From: Pseudomonas ekonensis
GTDB taxonomy: Bacteria; Pseudomonadota; Gammaproteobacteria; Pseudomonadales; Pseudomonadaceae
Direction of reading: 5' to 3'
Length of the DNA: 64,000 nt
Assembly: GCF_019145435.1 (NCBI RefSeq)
Contig: NZ_JAHSTS010000002.1
Coordinates: forward strand, 1,612,001-1,676,000
The position numbers and the translations under genes are program-made. Positions 1 to 9,451 of this stretch are shown here, one piece after another; position 1 is the first letter of the stretch; every line of letters starts with the position of its first letter. The notes below the pieces were generated by a model. That model made no database searches. It was not told the origin of the DNA and saw only the letters and a list, made by a program, of their open reading frames with translations.

Positions 1-79
1 CTGTATGAAGGCAACTGTCTTGAGGCTGCCTTGGGGTACTTTCATGGACGCTATCGCCAGCAGACTGGGCTCCACAGAA

Positions 80-110
80 CCCTGCGGGAGCGGGCTTGCC
101 CGCGAAGGCG
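80..110 (+). repeat. REP element
   Basis: The hairpin core GAGCGGGCTTGCCCGCGA is preceded by CCTGCGG. This is the Pseudomonas REP motif that recurs at about 11421, 19555, 21423, 25501 and 28264. Extragenic location fits. Confidence 0.8.
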
Positions 111-165
111 CCCGCCTGGCCACCCCATGAATGAAGCAGGAAACAGCCTCAACGCCAGCGCCGAT

Positions 166-197
166 CCTGTGGAAGCCAGCCTGCTGGCGAGGGTACC
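166..197 (+). repeat. Diverged REP element
   Basis: GGAAGCCAGCCTGCTGGCGAGGG matches the same REP motif in the same orientation, with substitutions that keep the GCCAGC/GCTGGC stem. It lies about 56 bases after the first copy. Confidence 0.6.
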
Positions 198-624
198 CTT
201 GAGGGTGCCCGATGCCCGATGCGCCGCAGACATCTGGCGCTACCAAAAGAAGCACCAGTTGCACCTGGTGAGACTCCGCCCTTCCCTGCGATCCAGACGC
301 CTTGCGTCCGATGGGCGCCGGCCAGCCCCGAAGCGTCCCGCAAACCGCCGGTATAAATAGGTAACACCCGGCCCCATTGCGGAGCGGCTGCACCCCTCAA
401 TGCACCGTTTTAGAGCGCCCCGTGCACCGTAAAAACCACCCGCAAACGGTCAAATGCGTCAAAACTTACACCAATGCGACATTAAGGTACGTTCGTGCCA
501 CCGTTTGACGCCTGCCGTCGCTCTGCATCTTGCATTGGGTATGGGGCCTGCATAAGTATCCGCAGGCACGACTCACGAGGTCGTACCTCAATATCAAAAA
601 ATGACAACAAATCATGAGGCCAAC

Positions 625-2250
625 ATGCTTAAACACGCGGTCATTCCGTTTTTAGTCGGCGCAGGCATGCTTGCCTCCGCACCTTTCGCTTCCGCTGCGA
701 CTAACCTGGTGTTCTGCTCCGAAGGCAGCCCGGCCGGTTTCGACCCAGGCCAATACACCACCGGAACCGACTTCGACGCCTCGGCCGAGACCATGTTCAA
801 CCGCCTGACCCAGTTCGAGCGCGGCGGCACCGCCGTGATTCCTGGCCTGGCGACCAAATGGGACATCTCCGACGACGGCCTGACCTACACCTTCCACCTG
901 CGTGAAGGCGTCAAGTTCCACACCACCCCGTATTTCAAGCCGACTCGTGAGTTCAACGCGGACGACGTGCTGTTCACCTTCAACCGCATGATCAACAAGG
1001 ACGACCCTTTCCGTAAGGCGTACCCGACCGAATTCCCGTACTTCACCGACATGGGGATGGACACCAACATCACCAAGGTCGAGAAAGTCGACGACCACAC
1101 CGTCAAGTTCACCCTCAAGGAAGTGGACGCCGCGTTCATCCAGAACCTGGCGATGAGCTTCGCCTCGATCCAGTCCGGCGAATACGCCGCCCAACTGCTC
1201 AAGGAAGGCAAGGCCGCCGACATCAACCAGAAACCGGTCGGCACCGGCCCGTTCGTGTTCAAGAGCTACCAGAAAGACTCGAACATCCGCTACACCGGCA
1301 ACAAGGACTACTGGAAGCCGGATGACGTGAAGATCGACAACCTGATCTTCGCCATCACCACCGACCCGTCGGTGCGCATCCAGAAGCTGAAGAAGAACGA
1401 GTGCCAGATCACCCTCTTCCCGCGTCCGGCCGACCTGGCCGCGCTGAAGGCCGATCCGGCGCTGAAGATGCCTGACCAGGCCGGCTTCAACCTGGGCTAC
1501 ATCGCCTACAACGTCATGGACAAGGTCAAGGGCAGCAACGACGCGAACCCGCTGGCCAACCTGAAAGTCCGTCAGGCGCTGGACATGGCGGTCAACAAGC
1601 CGCAGATCATCGACTCCGTGTACCAGGGCGCCGGCCAACTGGCCGTCAACGCCATGCCGCCGACCCAGTGGTCCTACGACACCACCATCAAGGACGCCAA
1701 GTACGATCCTGAGAAAGCCAAGGAGCTGCTCAAGGAAGCCGGCGTCAAGGAAGGCACCGAGATCGTCCTGTGGGCGATGCCGGTACAGCGTCCGTACAAC
1801 CCGAACGCCAAGCTGATGGCCGAAATGCTCCAGTCCGACTGGAAGAAGATCGGCCTGAACGTGAAGATCGTCAGCTACGAGTGGGGCGAGTACATCAAGC
1901 GCTCCAAGGGCGGCGAGAACCAGGCGATGATCATCGGCTGGAGCGGCGACAACGGTGACCCCGACAACTGGCTGAACGTGCTGTTCGGCTGCGACTCGCT
2001 CAGCGGCAACAACTTCTCCAAATGGTGCGACAAGAAGTTCGACGGCCTCGTGAAGGAAGCCAAGCGCACCACCGACCAGGCCAAGCGCACCGAACTGTAC
2101 AAACAGGCGCAACACGTCCTCAAAGATGCTGTGCCAATGACACCTATCGCTCACTCGACGGTGTATCAACCCATGCGCGCCAACGTGCAGGACTTCAAGA
2201 TCAGCCCATTCGGCTTGAACTCCTTCTACGGCGTCAGCGTCAGCAAGTAA
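625..2250 (+). CDS. dppA: Periplasmic dipeptide-binding protein (DppA family, SBP family 5), first of three paralogues
   Basis: This is a solute-binding protein of about 541 residues that captures di/tripeptides in the periplasm for an ABC importer. The ATG at 625 is preferred over the in-frame ATG at 601 because GAGG lies 5 bases upstream and it gives a compact signal peptide (residues 1-24, ending FASA). The mature protein begins TNLVFCSEGSPAGFD, typical of DppA, and the whole family-5 fold follows. It is very similar to the next gene at 2552, with long identical DNA blocks, so it is a recent duplicate. A strong terminator at 2257-2293 makes it its own transcription unit. The substrate could be another short peptide or haem, which DppA proteins can also bind; substrate is inferred. 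Confidence 0.9.
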   Translation: MLKHAVIPFLVGAGMLASAPFASAATNLVFCSEGSPAGFDPGQYTTGTDFDASAETMFNRLTQFERGGTAVIPGLATKWDISDDGLTYTFHLREGVKFHTTPYFKPTREFNADDVLFTFNRMINKDDPFRKAYPTEFPYFTDMGMDTNITKVEKVDDHTVKFTLKEVDAAFIQNLAMSFASIQSGEYAAQLLKEGKAADINQKPVGTGPFVFKSYQKDSNIRYTGNKDYWKPDDVKIDNLIFAITTDPSVRIQKLKKNECQITLFPRPADLAALKADPALKMPDQAGFNLGYIAYNVMDKVKGSNDANPLANLKVRQALDMAVNKPQIIDSVYQGAGQLAVNAMPPTQWSYDTTIKDAKYDPEKAKELLKEAGVKEGTEIVLWAMPVQRPYNPNAKLMAEMLQSDWKKIGLNVKIVSYEWGEYIKRSKGGENQAMIIGWSGDNGDPDNWLNVLFGCDSLSGNNFSKWCDKKFDGLVKEAKRTTDQAKRTELYKQAQHVLKDAVPMTPIAHSTVYQPMRANVQDFKISPFGLNSFYGVSVSK

Positions 2251-2256
2251 GAAACG

Positions 2257-2293
2257 GCAGCGGCGACGTATTCAGCGTCGCCGCTGCTTTTTT
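2257..2293 (+). terminator. Rho-independent terminator after the first binding protein
   Basis: A perfect 12-bp stem (GCAGCGGCGACG / CGTCGCCGCTGC, 8-base loop) is followed by six T. It begins 6 bases after the stop codon. Confidence 0.95.
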
Positions 2294-2551
2294 CTGCCGA
2301 GAAGCCAGGAATTTGCCTACATCCATTTCCACTGGGTCTGACCATAGTGGTTTAGGACGCGTTGCCTTTTCCTACGAGTCTTTAGGACTCAGCGCATTTA
2401 CTGCCAGCCCCGCGGCCCCTACCGTCGGGTGCTGACCAGTCATCGCGCGGGCCATCGGATTGTTGCCCGTACTGGTTTGAGCCCGATGCGGCCGCCAGAT
2501 CCCCGGACGGGATCGCGCGCATCGGAACACACGACAATAAGAGGGAGCGTC
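2294..2551. other. Intergenic region before the second binding protein
   Basis: About 260 bases between a strong terminator and the next gene. It must hold the promoter for the opdP-dpp unit, but I see no clear consensus site or repeat. No supportable gene is present. Confidence 0.5.
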
Positions 2552-4150
2552 ATGCGCCATTCCTTGGTTTTTTCCGCATTGCTGGGCGCCGGCCTGTTGG
2601 CCGCCACGTCCGCCAGCCTCGCCGCCGGCAACAGCCTGGTGTTCTGCTCCGAAGGCAGCCCGGCCGGTTTCGACACCGCGCAGTACACGACGGCCACCGA
2701 CAACGACGCCGCCGAACCGCTGTACAACCGCCTCGCCGAATTCGAGAAAGGCGCGACCAACGTCGTACCTGGCTTGGCGACCCGTTGGGAAATCTCCGAA
2801 GATGGCCTGAAGTACACCTTCCACCTGCGTGAAGGCGTGAAATTTCATACAACGCCTTACTTCAAGCCCACCCGCGACTTCAACGCCGACGACGTGCTGT
2901 TCACCTTCAACCGCATGCTCGATCCGCAACAGCCCTTCCGCAAGGCCTACCCCACCGAGTTCCCGTACTTCAACGGGATGAGCCTGAACAAGAACATCGC
3001 CAAGGTCGAGAAGACCGGGCCGCTGACCGTGGTGATGACGCTCAACAGCGTCGACGCCGCGTTCATCCAGAACATCGCCATGAGCTTCGCCTCCATCCTG
3101 TCGGCCGAGTACGCCGACAAGCTGCTGGCCGAAGGCAAGCCGAGCGACATCAACCAGAAGCCGGTCGGCACCGGGCCGTACGTGTTCAAGAGCTACCAGA
3201 AAGACTCGAACATCCGCTACACCGGCAACAAGCACTATTGGGATCCGAGCCGGGTCAAGCTCGACAACCTGATCTTCGCGATCAACACCGATGCCTCGGT
3301 GCGGGTGCAGAAGCTCAAGGCCAACGAATGCCAGGTCACCCTGCATCCCCGCCCGGCCGACGTCGAAGCGCTGAAGAACGATCCCAAGCTGCAGCTGATC
3401 ACCAAGCCGGGCTTCAACCTCGGCTACATCGCCTACAACACCCGCCACAAGCCGTTCGACCAGCTCGAAGTGCGCCAGGCGCTGGACATGGCGGTGAACA
3501 AGCCGGCGATCCTCAACGCCGTGTACCAGGGCGCCGGCCAACTGGCGGTCAACGCCATGCCGCCGACCCAGTGGTCCTACGACGATTCGATCAAGGACGC
3601 CGCCTACGACCCGGAAAAGGCCAAGGCGCTGCTCAAGGCCGCCGGCGTCAAGGAAGGCACCGAAATCACCCTGTGGGCGATGCCGGTGCAGCGCCCCTAC
3701 AACCCGAACGCCAAGCTGATGGCCGAGATGCTCCAGGCCGACTGGGCGAAGATCGGCCTGAAGGTCAAGATCGTCAGCTACGAATGGGGCGAGTACATCA
3801 AGCGCACCAAGAACGGCGAGCACGACATCAGCCTGATCGGCTGGACCGGCGACAACGGCGATCCCGACAACTGGCTCGGCACGCTGTACAGCTGCGACGC
3901 CATCGGCGGCAACAACTACTCCATGTGGTGCGATCCGGCCTACGACAAGCTGATCAAGGAAGCCAAGGTCGTCACCGACCGCGACCAGCGCACCGTGCTC
4001 TACAAACAGGCCCAGCAACTGCTCAAGCAGCAAGTGCCGATCACGCCTGTCGCCCACTCGACGGTCAACCAGCCGTTGAGCGCCAAAGTCGAAGGGTTCA
4101 AGGTCAGCCCCTTCGGCCGCAACGTGTTCTCGGGTGTCAGCATCGATTAA
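2552..4150 (+). CDS. dppA: Periplasmic dipeptide-binding protein (DppA family), second paralogue, upstream of opdP
   Basis: A family-5 peptide-binding protein of 532 residues. The start ATG at 2552 has GAGGGAG at 2541-2547 and gives a signal peptide cut near residue 24-25 (ASLAAG). Position directly before the OprD-type porin matches DppA3 (PA4500) of P. aeruginosa. It shares most of its sequence with the gene at 625, including a 40-base block (2635-2674 against 705-744) and a 52-base block (3181-3232 against 1254-1305) that are identical. It probably delivers short peptides to the DppBCDF permease encoded downstream. Exact peptide range cannot be read from sequence. Confidence 0.9.
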   Translation: MRHSLVFSALLGAGLLAATSASLAAGNSLVFCSEGSPAGFDTAQYTTATDNDAAEPLYNRLAEFEKGATNVVPGLATRWEISEDGLKYTFHLREGVKFHTTPYFKPTRDFNADDVLFTFNRMLDPQQPFRKAYPTEFPYFNGMSLNKNIAKVEKTGPLTVVMTLNSVDAAFIQNIAMSFASILSAEYADKLLAEGKPSDINQKPVGTGPYVFKSYQKDSNIRYTGNKHYWDPSRVKLDNLIFAINTDASVRVQKLKANECQVTLHPRPADVEALKNDPKLQLITKPGFNLGYIAYNTRHKPFDQLEVRQALDMAVNKPAILNAVYQGAGQLAVNAMPPTQWSYDDSIKDAAYDPEKAKALLKAAGVKEGTEITLWAMPVQRPYNPNAKLMAEMLQADWAKIGLKVKIVSYEWGEYIKRTKNGEHDISLIGWTGDNGDPDNWLGTLYSCDAIGGNNYSMWCDPAYDKLIKEAKVVTDRDQRTVLYKQAQQLLKQQVPITPVAHSTVNQPLSAKVEGFKVSPFGRNVFSGVSID

Positions 4151-4276
4151 ACACAAAACCGACTAGCCGCAACGCTGGGGGGGCCGTCTACCCCCTCACG
4201 CAAGCGCTTTGCCGAAATTCGCCGTACAGGCCTTCTGCAAACGTTTGCGATGTGTGAATGAGTTCTAAACCAATAA

Positions 4277-4298
4277 CCGGCCAAACCAAAAAGGCCGG
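4277..4298 (+). promoter_or_regulatory. Hairpin in the dppA-opdP spacer
   Basis: CCGGCC (4277-4282) and GGCCGG (4293-4298) form a perfect 6-bp stem with an A-rich 10-base loop, 16 bases before the opdP ribosome-binding site AGGAG. There is no T-run, so it is more likely an mRNA-stability or processing element than a terminator. Confidence 0.4.
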
Positions 4299-4327
4299 CA
4301 TAAAAAGAAAGTAAAGGAGCTTCACCC

Positions 4328-5746
4328 ATGAAACTGAGCAGCACCGCGATTCTGGCCTTGGCCATCAGCAGCATCACCGCCACGGCTTATGCGGAAACCC
4401 AGAGCCAGGCGTTCACCCCGGTGACCGTCAACGAGAAGAGCGCCCAGGCCGAAGCCACCGGCTTCCTCGAAGGCCAGTCGATCAGCGGCACGACCCGCAA
4501 CTGGTACGCCAACGAGCAACTCAAGCGCGGCGCGAAATTCCGCTACAACAAGGACGGCTCGCTGCAAGAGACCGACCGCCGCATCAACTGGGTTCAAGGC
4601 ACCATCGTCAAGTACAACTCCGGCTTCACCGAAGGCACCGTGGGCTTCAGCACCGAGCTCGCCGCCTACAACGCCATTGCCCTGGAACGTGACCGCAAGG
4701 ATCTCGCCTCCGCCAACGGCGGCACTCCGATCCCGGGCGTCGGCGGCCGCGGCAACAACCGTACCCTGACCAAGGACGGCGGCGACGCCGAAGGCCAGTG
4801 GAGCAAGCTGGGCCTGGCCAACGTCAAGGCTCGCATCTCCAACACCACCCTGACCGCCGGTCGCCAGAACTTCAGCAGCCCGCAGGTCGATGTCATCGGC
4901 AACCGTCCGCTGCCTTCCAGCTTCCAGGGCGTGTCGATCCACAGCGAAGAACTGAACAACCTGACCTTCGACGCGGCGACCTTCGACCGCGTATCGCCGC
5001 GTAGCGAACAGAGCCTGAGCAAGTTCCGCACCGAATACGCCGATACCCTGGTCGAGATCGATCACGTCAACACCCTGGGCGTGTCCTACCAGCCATTCGC
5101 CAGCCTGAAGACCAGCCTCTGGGCGACCCAGGCTGAAGACATCTGGAAACAGTACTACTTCGGCGCCACCCACGAGCTGGGCGACAGTTCCATCCTGGCC
5201 CTGACCACCGGCCTGAACTACTACAAGACCGTGGACGAAGGCAAAGCCAAGCTGGGCGAGATCGACAACGACACCTACTCCCTGTCCCTGGGGCTGACCC
5301 ACCAGGCCCACAGCCTGACGTTCTCCTACCAGCAAGTGAACGGCAACGAGTACTTCGACTACCTGCACGAAACCAACGGCATCTACCTGGCCAACTCCCT
5401 GCTCTCGGACTTCAACGGCCCGAACGAAAAATCGTTCCAGGTCGCCTACGGCCTGAACATGGCGGAGTACGGCGTACCGGGCCTGAAGTTCAACATCTAC
5501 AGCGCCCGCGGCTGGGACATCGACGGCACCCACTACAAGGGCGGCGCCTACGACAGCGTTCTGGCCATGAACGGCGAGACCCATTACGAATACGGCATCG
5601 GCGGCACCTACGCCGTGCAGAGCGGCCCGCTGAAGGCGACCACCGTCCGCGCGACCTACACCGCCCACCGCGCCAGCGACAACCAACTGGACGGCAGCAT
5701 CAACGAGTTCCGCCTGGTGACCACCGTTCCGTTCAACATCCTGTAA
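4328..5746 (+). CDS. opdP: OprD-family outer-membrane porin, OpdP-like (peptide channel)
   Basis: A 472-residue OprD-family 18-strand porin. The ATG at 4328 follows AGGAG, and residues 1-22 form a signal peptide ending in TAYA. The mature part starts with SQAFTPVTVNEKSAQAEATGF and has the alternating, aromatic-rich strands of OprD proteins. In P. aeruginosa the equivalent porin OpdP (PA4501) lies at this place between two dppA genes and takes up glycine-glutamate and similar dipeptides. Here it sits between the second and third binding-protein genes, so it is the outer-membrane entry of the same peptide pathway. Family membership is clear; substrate is inferred from synteny. Confidence 0.92.
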   Translation: MKLSSTAILALAISSITATAYAETQSQAFTPVTVNEKSAQAEATGFLEGQSISGTTRNWYANEQLKRGAKFRYNKDGSLQETDRRINWVQGTIVKYNSGFTEGTVGFSTELAAYNAIALERDRKDLASANGGTPIPGVGGRGNNRTLTKDGGDAEGQWSKLGLANVKARISNTTLTAGRQNFSSPQVDVIGNRPLPSSFQGVSIHSEELNNLTFDAATFDRVSPRSEQSLSKFRTEYADTLVEIDHVNTLGVSYQPFASLKTSLWATQAEDIWKQYYFGATHELGDSSILALTTGLNYYKTVDEGKAKLGEIDNDTYSLSLGLTHQAHSLTFSYQQVNGNEYFDYLHETNGIYLANSLLSDFNGPNEKSFQVAYGLNMAEYGVPGLKFNIYSARGWDIDGTHYKGGAYDSVLAMNGETHYEYGIGGTYAVQSGPLKATTVRATYTAHRASDNQLDGSINEFRLVTTVPFNIL

Positions 5747-5754
5747 AACCGCAC

Positions 5755-5795
5755 GCCGACGGCTGACTCATGGAGAGTCGGCCGTCCGGCTTTTT
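5755..5795 (+). terminator. Terminator or attenuator between opdP and the third dppA
   Basis: Arms 5755-5769 (GCCGACGGCTGACTC) and 5775-5790 pair with minor imperfections and are followed by TTTTT at 5791-5795. The next gene's ribosome-binding site begins only 17 bases later, so either read-through supplies dppABCDF or there is a promoter inside opdP. Confidence 0.8.
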
Positions 5796-5823
5796 GTCTT
5801 CAACCGATTGCAGAGGGTTCTTG

Positions 5824-7419
5824 ATGAAAATGCTTCCCCTACGTGCGGCCGTCGCGGCCGCGTTGCTGAGCGTCGCCGTCGGCGTGTCGGCCAAACCCTT
5901 GGTGGTCTGCACCGAAGCCAGTCCGGAAGGCTTCGATGTGGTTCAGTACACGACTGCAGTCACCGCCGACGCGGGGGCCGAGACCGTCTTCAACCGGCTG
6001 GCGGACTTCACGCCGGGCACCACCGAGGTGGTGCCGGCGCTGGCCGAATCCTGGGACATCAGCGAGGACGGCCTGACCTACACGTTCCACCTGCGCAAAG
6101 GCGTCAAGTTCCACACCACCGAATACTTCAAGCCGACCCGCGACATGAACGCCGACGATGTGATCTGGAGCTTCCAGCGTCAGCTGGATCCGAACCACCC
6201 GTGGCACAAACTGTCGAGCGTGGGCTTCCCGTACTTTGAAAGCATGGGCTTCAAAGAACTGCTCAAAAGCGTCGAGAAAGTCGACGACAACACGGTCAAG
6301 TTCACCCTGACCCGCCGCGAAGCGCCGTTCCTGGCCGACCTGGCCATGGCGTTCGCCTCGATCTACCCGGCCGAATACGCCGACCAGTTGCTCAAGTCCG
6401 GCAAGACCGGCGACCTGAACAGCAAACCGATCGGCACCGGCCCGTTCGTCTTCCAGCGCTACAACAAGGACGCGCAGGTGCGGTTCAAGGCCAACCCGGA
6501 CTACTTCCGCGGCAAGCCGCCGGCCGACGCCCTGATCCTGGCCGTCACCACCGACAACAACGTGCGCCTGCAGAAGCTCAAGGCCAACGAATGCCAGATC
6601 GCGCTGTATCCCAAGCCCGATGACATTCCGAGCATCAAGAAGGACGACAAGCTGAAAGTCTCCGAACTGGATGCCATGACCGTGTCGTACATCGCCTTGA
6701 ACACCCAGCACAAATACATGAGCGACGTGCGGGTGCGCAAAGCGATCGACCTCGCCTTCGACAAGGAAGCCTACGTCGATGCACTGTTCGGCAAGGGCAA
6801 CGCGACCGTGGCGGTCAACCCCTACCCGTCGACCCTGCTGGGCTACAACCATGAACTGAAGAACCCGCCCCTCGACCTCGACAAGGCCCGCGCCCTGCTC
6901 AAGGAGGCCGGCGTGCCGGAAGGCACCGTGTTCACCCTGTTCACCCGCAACGGCGGCGGCCCGACCAACCCGAACCCGATGCTCGGCGCGCAGATGATGC
7001 AGGCTGACCTCGCCAAGATCGGCCTCAAGATCGACATCCGCGTGATGGAATGGGGCGAAATGCTCAAACGCGCCAAAAGCGGCGAGCACGACATGGTCTC
7101 CGCCGGATGGGCGGGCGACAACGGCGACCCGGACAACTTCCTGACGCCTTTGCTCAGTTGCGAGGCCGCCAAGAACGGCGAAAACTACTCGCGCTGGTGC
7201 AACGAAAAATTCCAGGCGCTACTGGACGAAGCACGGGCTAAAGTAGATCCGGCCGAACGTGCCAAGCTGTACGAACAGGCCCAGGTGCTGTTCAACCAGG
7301 ATCAACCCTGGATCAACATGGCCCACACACGGATGTTCACGGCGATGCGCAACAACGTAGAGGGCTACCACATCAGCCCTCTGACCACCAATAACTTCGC
7401 CACCACCCAGGTGAAGTAG
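5824..7419 (+). CDS. dppA: Periplasmic dipeptide-binding protein (DppA family), third and most divergent paralogue
   Basis: A 531-residue family-5 binding protein. I choose ATG at 5824 because AGAGGG lies at 5812-5817 and it leads straight into a signal peptide cut after residue 23 (VSA). The upstream in-frame ATG at 5770 falls within the terminator hairpin. The mature protein keeps CTEASPEGFD where the other two have CSEGSPAGFD and is clearly more diverged. It directly precedes the permease genes, as DppA4 (PA4502) does in P. aeruginosa, so it is the cognate binding protein of this transporter. A different peptide preference from its two paralogues is likely but not shown by sequence. Confidence 0.92.
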   Translation: MKMLPLRAAVAAALLSVAVGVSAKPLVVCTEASPEGFDVVQYTTAVTADAGAETVFNRLADFTPGTTEVVPALAESWDISEDGLTYTFHLRKGVKFHTTEYFKPTRDMNADDVIWSFQRQLDPNHPWHKLSSVGFPYFESMGFKELLKSVEKVDDNTVKFTLTRREAPFLADLAMAFASIYPAEYADQLLKSGKTGDLNSKPIGTGPFVFQRYNKDAQVRFKANPDYFRGKPPADALILAVTTDNNVRLQKLKANECQIALYPKPDDIPSIKKDDKLKVSELDAMTVSYIALNTQHKYMSDVRVRKAIDLAFDKEAYVDALFGKGNATVAVNPYPSTLLGYNHELKNPPLDLDKARALLKEAGVPEGTVFTLFTRNGGGPTNPNPMLGAQMMQADLAKIGLKIDIRVMEWGEMLKRAKSGEHDMVSAGWAGDNGDPDNFLTPLLSCEAAKNGENYSRWCNEKFQALLDEARAKVDPAERAKLYEQAQVLFNQDQPWINMAHTRMFTAMRNNVEGYHISPLTTNNFATTQVK

Positions 7420-7429
7420 ATAAGAGACT

Positions 7430-7459
7430 CCCGGCCTCCCTGCACCCAGGGTCGCCGGG
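7430..7459 (+). promoter_or_regulatory. Hairpin between dppA and dppB
   Basis: CCCGGC/GCCGGG (7430-7435, 7454-7459) encloses CCCTG/CAGGG (7438-7442, 7447-7451). There is no T-run. Hairpins between a binding-protein gene and its permease genes commonly stabilise the upstream mRNA so the binding protein is made in excess; that role is inferred here. Confidence 0.5.
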
Positions 7460-7492
7460 CACGCCTAACCGGCTGATGAGGTACCACACAAG

Positions 7493-8503
7493 ATGTTTAG
7501 TTTTATTGCCCGCCGACTGGGATTGCTGATCCCCACGTTTTTCGGCATCACCTTACTGACGTTCGCGTTGATCCGCATGATTCCCGGCGACCCCGTGGAA
7601 GTGATGATGGGCGAACGTCGGGTCGACCCCGAAATGCACGCTCAGGCAATGGAACGCCTCGGTCTGAACAAGCCGCTGTACGTCCAGTACCTGGACTACG
7701 TCGGCAAGCTCGCCCACGGCGACCTCGGTGAATCCCTGCGCACCCGGGAGAGCGTCTGGTCCGAGTTCACGCAGCTGTTTCCGGCCACCTTCGAACTGTC
7801 GATGGCGGCCCTGCTCTTCGCCGGCGTCTTCGGCCTGCTGGCCGGCGTGATCGCCGCGCTCAAGCGAGGATCCCTGTTCGACCACGGCGTAATGGGCATC
7901 TCCCTGACGGGTTACTCGATGCCCATCTTCTGGTGGGGCCTGATCCTCATCATGTTCTTCTCGGTCAGCCTGGGCTGGACACCGGTCTCCGGCCAGAACG
8001 ACCTGCTGATCGACGTGGAGCGCAAGACCCACTTCATGCTGATCGACACCTGGCTCAGCGATGAACCGGGCGCCCTGCTCGACTACCTGCATCACCTGAT
8101 CCTGCCCGCCATCGTGCTGGGCACCATTCCGCTGGCGGTGATCGCCCGGATGACCCGTTCGTCGATGCTCGAAGTGCTGCGCGAAGACTACATCCGCACC
8201 GCCAAGGCCAAGGGCCTGTCGCCGGCGCGCGTGGTGTTCGTCCACGGCCTGCGCAACGCGCTGATCCCGGTGCTGACCGTGGTCGGCCTGCAAGTCGGCA
8301 CCCTGCTGGCCGGCGCCGTGCTGACCGAAACGATCTTCTCCTGGCCCGGCATCGGCAAATGGCTGATCGAAGCCATCGGCGCCCGGGACTACCCGGTCGT
8401 GCAGAACGGCATCCTGCTGATTGCCTGCATTGTGATTCTGGTCAACTTCGTGGTGGACATCCTCTACGGCTTCGCCAACCCACGCATTCGTCACCAGCGC
8501 TGA
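7493..8503 (+). CDS. dppB: Dipeptide ABC transporter permease DppB
   Basis: A 336-residue inner-membrane permease of the DppB/OppB type. It opens with the family N-terminus (FIARRLGLLIPTFFGITLLTF), including the first membrane helix, and has a large periplasmic loop and five further hydrophobic segments. The cytoplasmic EAA loop (EDYIRTAKAKGLSPARVVF, about residues 228-246) contacts the ATPases. It forms a heterodimer with DppC. The stop at 8501-8503 lies 11 bases before dppC, and gene order dppA-B-C-D-F is the standard one. Confidence 0.96.
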   Translation: MFSFIARRLGLLIPTFFGITLLTFALIRMIPGDPVEVMMGERRVDPEMHAQAMERLGLNKPLYVQYLDYVGKLAHGDLGESLRTRESVWSEFTQLFPATFELSMAALLFAGVFGLLAGVIAALKRGSLFDHGVMGISLTGYSMPIFWWGLILIMFFSVSLGWTPVSGQNDLLIDVERKTHFMLIDTWLSDEPGALLDYLHHLILPAIVLGTIPLAVIARMTRSSMLEVLREDYIRTAKAKGLSPARVVFVHGLRNALIPVLTVVGLQVGTLLAGAVLTETIFSWPGIGKWLIEAIGARDYPVVQNGILLIACIVILVNFVVDILYGFANPRIRHQR

Positions 8504-8514
8504 GGTCAATACCC

Positions 8515-9441
8515 ATGAGCACTCAAACTTCCTCAGTCGCCACCGCGGCTTCCGCCGTGGACCAAAGCCTGCTGTACCCGTCGCCCTACAAGGAATTCTG
8601 GCAAGCGTTCGCCAAGAACAAGGGCGCGGTCGCCGGCCTGATGTTCTTCGCCCTGATCGTGTTCTGCGCGATCTTTGCCCCGTGGGTGGCGCCGCACAAC
8701 CCGAGCGAGCAGTACCGCGACTTCCTGCTGACCCCGCCGGTCTGGCTCGAAGGCGGGCAATGGCAATTCCTGCTCGGCACCGACGAGCTGGGCCGCGACC
8801 TGCTCTCGCGCCTGATCCAGGGCTCGCGCCTGTCGCTGCTGATCGGCCTGTCCTCGGTGGTGATGTCGCTGATCCCGGGCATCCTCATGGGGCTGCTGGC
8901 CGGTTTCTTCCCCAAGATCCTCGGCCCGACCATCATGCGCCTGATGGACATCATGCTGGCCCTGCCGTCGCTGCTGCTGGCCGTGGCCATCGTCGCCATC
9001 CTCGGCCCAGGCCTGATCAACACCGTGATCGCCATCGCCGTGGTGTCCCTGCCGTCCTACGTGCGCCTGACCCGCGCCGCCGTGATGGGCGAGCTGAACC
9101 GCGACTACGTGACCGCCGCGCGCCTGGCCGGCGCCGGCCTGCCGCGCCTGATGTTCATCACCGTGCTGCCCAACTGCATGGCGCCGCTGATCGTCCAGGC
9201 GACCCTGAGCTTCTCCTCGGCGATCCTCGACGCCGCCGCCCTGGGCTTCCTGGGCCTGGGCGTACAGCCGCCGACCCCGGAGTGGGGCACCATGCTGGCC
9301 TCGGCCCGTGACTACATCGAACGCGCCTGGTGGGTGGTGAGCCTGCCCGGCCTGACCATTTTGCTCAGCGTGCTGGCAATCAACCTGATGGGCGACGGCC
9401 TGCGCGACGCGCTGGACCCGAAACTCAAGAACGCCGCCTGA
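8515..9441 (+). CDS. dppC: Dipeptide ABC transporter permease DppC
   Basis: A 308-residue permease. The start is ATG 8515, preceded by GAGG at 8502-8505 that overlaps the dppB stop; the longer in-frame extension back to 8359 lies inside dppB. It has the DppC/OppC N-terminal extension (residues 1-40), a first helix near residue 45 and the EAA motif around [17 protein letters not shown]. It pairs with DppB to form the membrane channel. Only 10 bases separate it from dppD, indicating one transcript. Confidence 0.96.
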   Translation: MSTQTSSVATAASAVDQSLLYPSPYKEFWQAFAKNKGAVAGLMFFALIVFCAIFAPWVAPHNPSEQYRDFLLTPPVWLEGGQWQFLLGTDELGRDLLSRLIQGSRLSLLIGLSSVVMSLIPGILMGLLAGFFPKILGPTIMRLMDIMLALPSLLLAVAIVAILGPGLINTVIAIAVVSLPSYVRLTRAAVMGELNRDYVTAARLAGAGLPRLMFITVLPNCMAPLIVQATLSFSSAILDAAALGFLGLGVQPPTPEWGTMLASARDYIERAWWVVSLPGLTILLSVLAINLMGDGLRDALDPKLKNAA

Positions 9442-9451
9442 GGAGATTCCC

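Larger units (their letters stand above)
1..624. other. Non-coding leader upstream of the first peptide-binding protein
   Basis: No convincing gene is visible here. The short open frames lack ribosome-binding sites and have arginine/proline-rich compositions typical of non-coding GC-rich DNA. Two REP-like elements lie at 80-110 and 166-197. The rest is a roughly 400-base leader. It holds an 8-bp inverted repeat (GCGTCAAA at 456-463, TTTGACGC at 504-511) that could be a regulator site or a leader hairpin. A promoter for the gene at 625 should lie here, but I cannot place a -35/-10 pair with confidence. Confidence 0.6.

Noticed and set aside
31..360. 109-codon open frame at the left edge
   Set aside because: It runs through two REP elements, has an Arg/Pro-rich composition and no ribosome-binding site.
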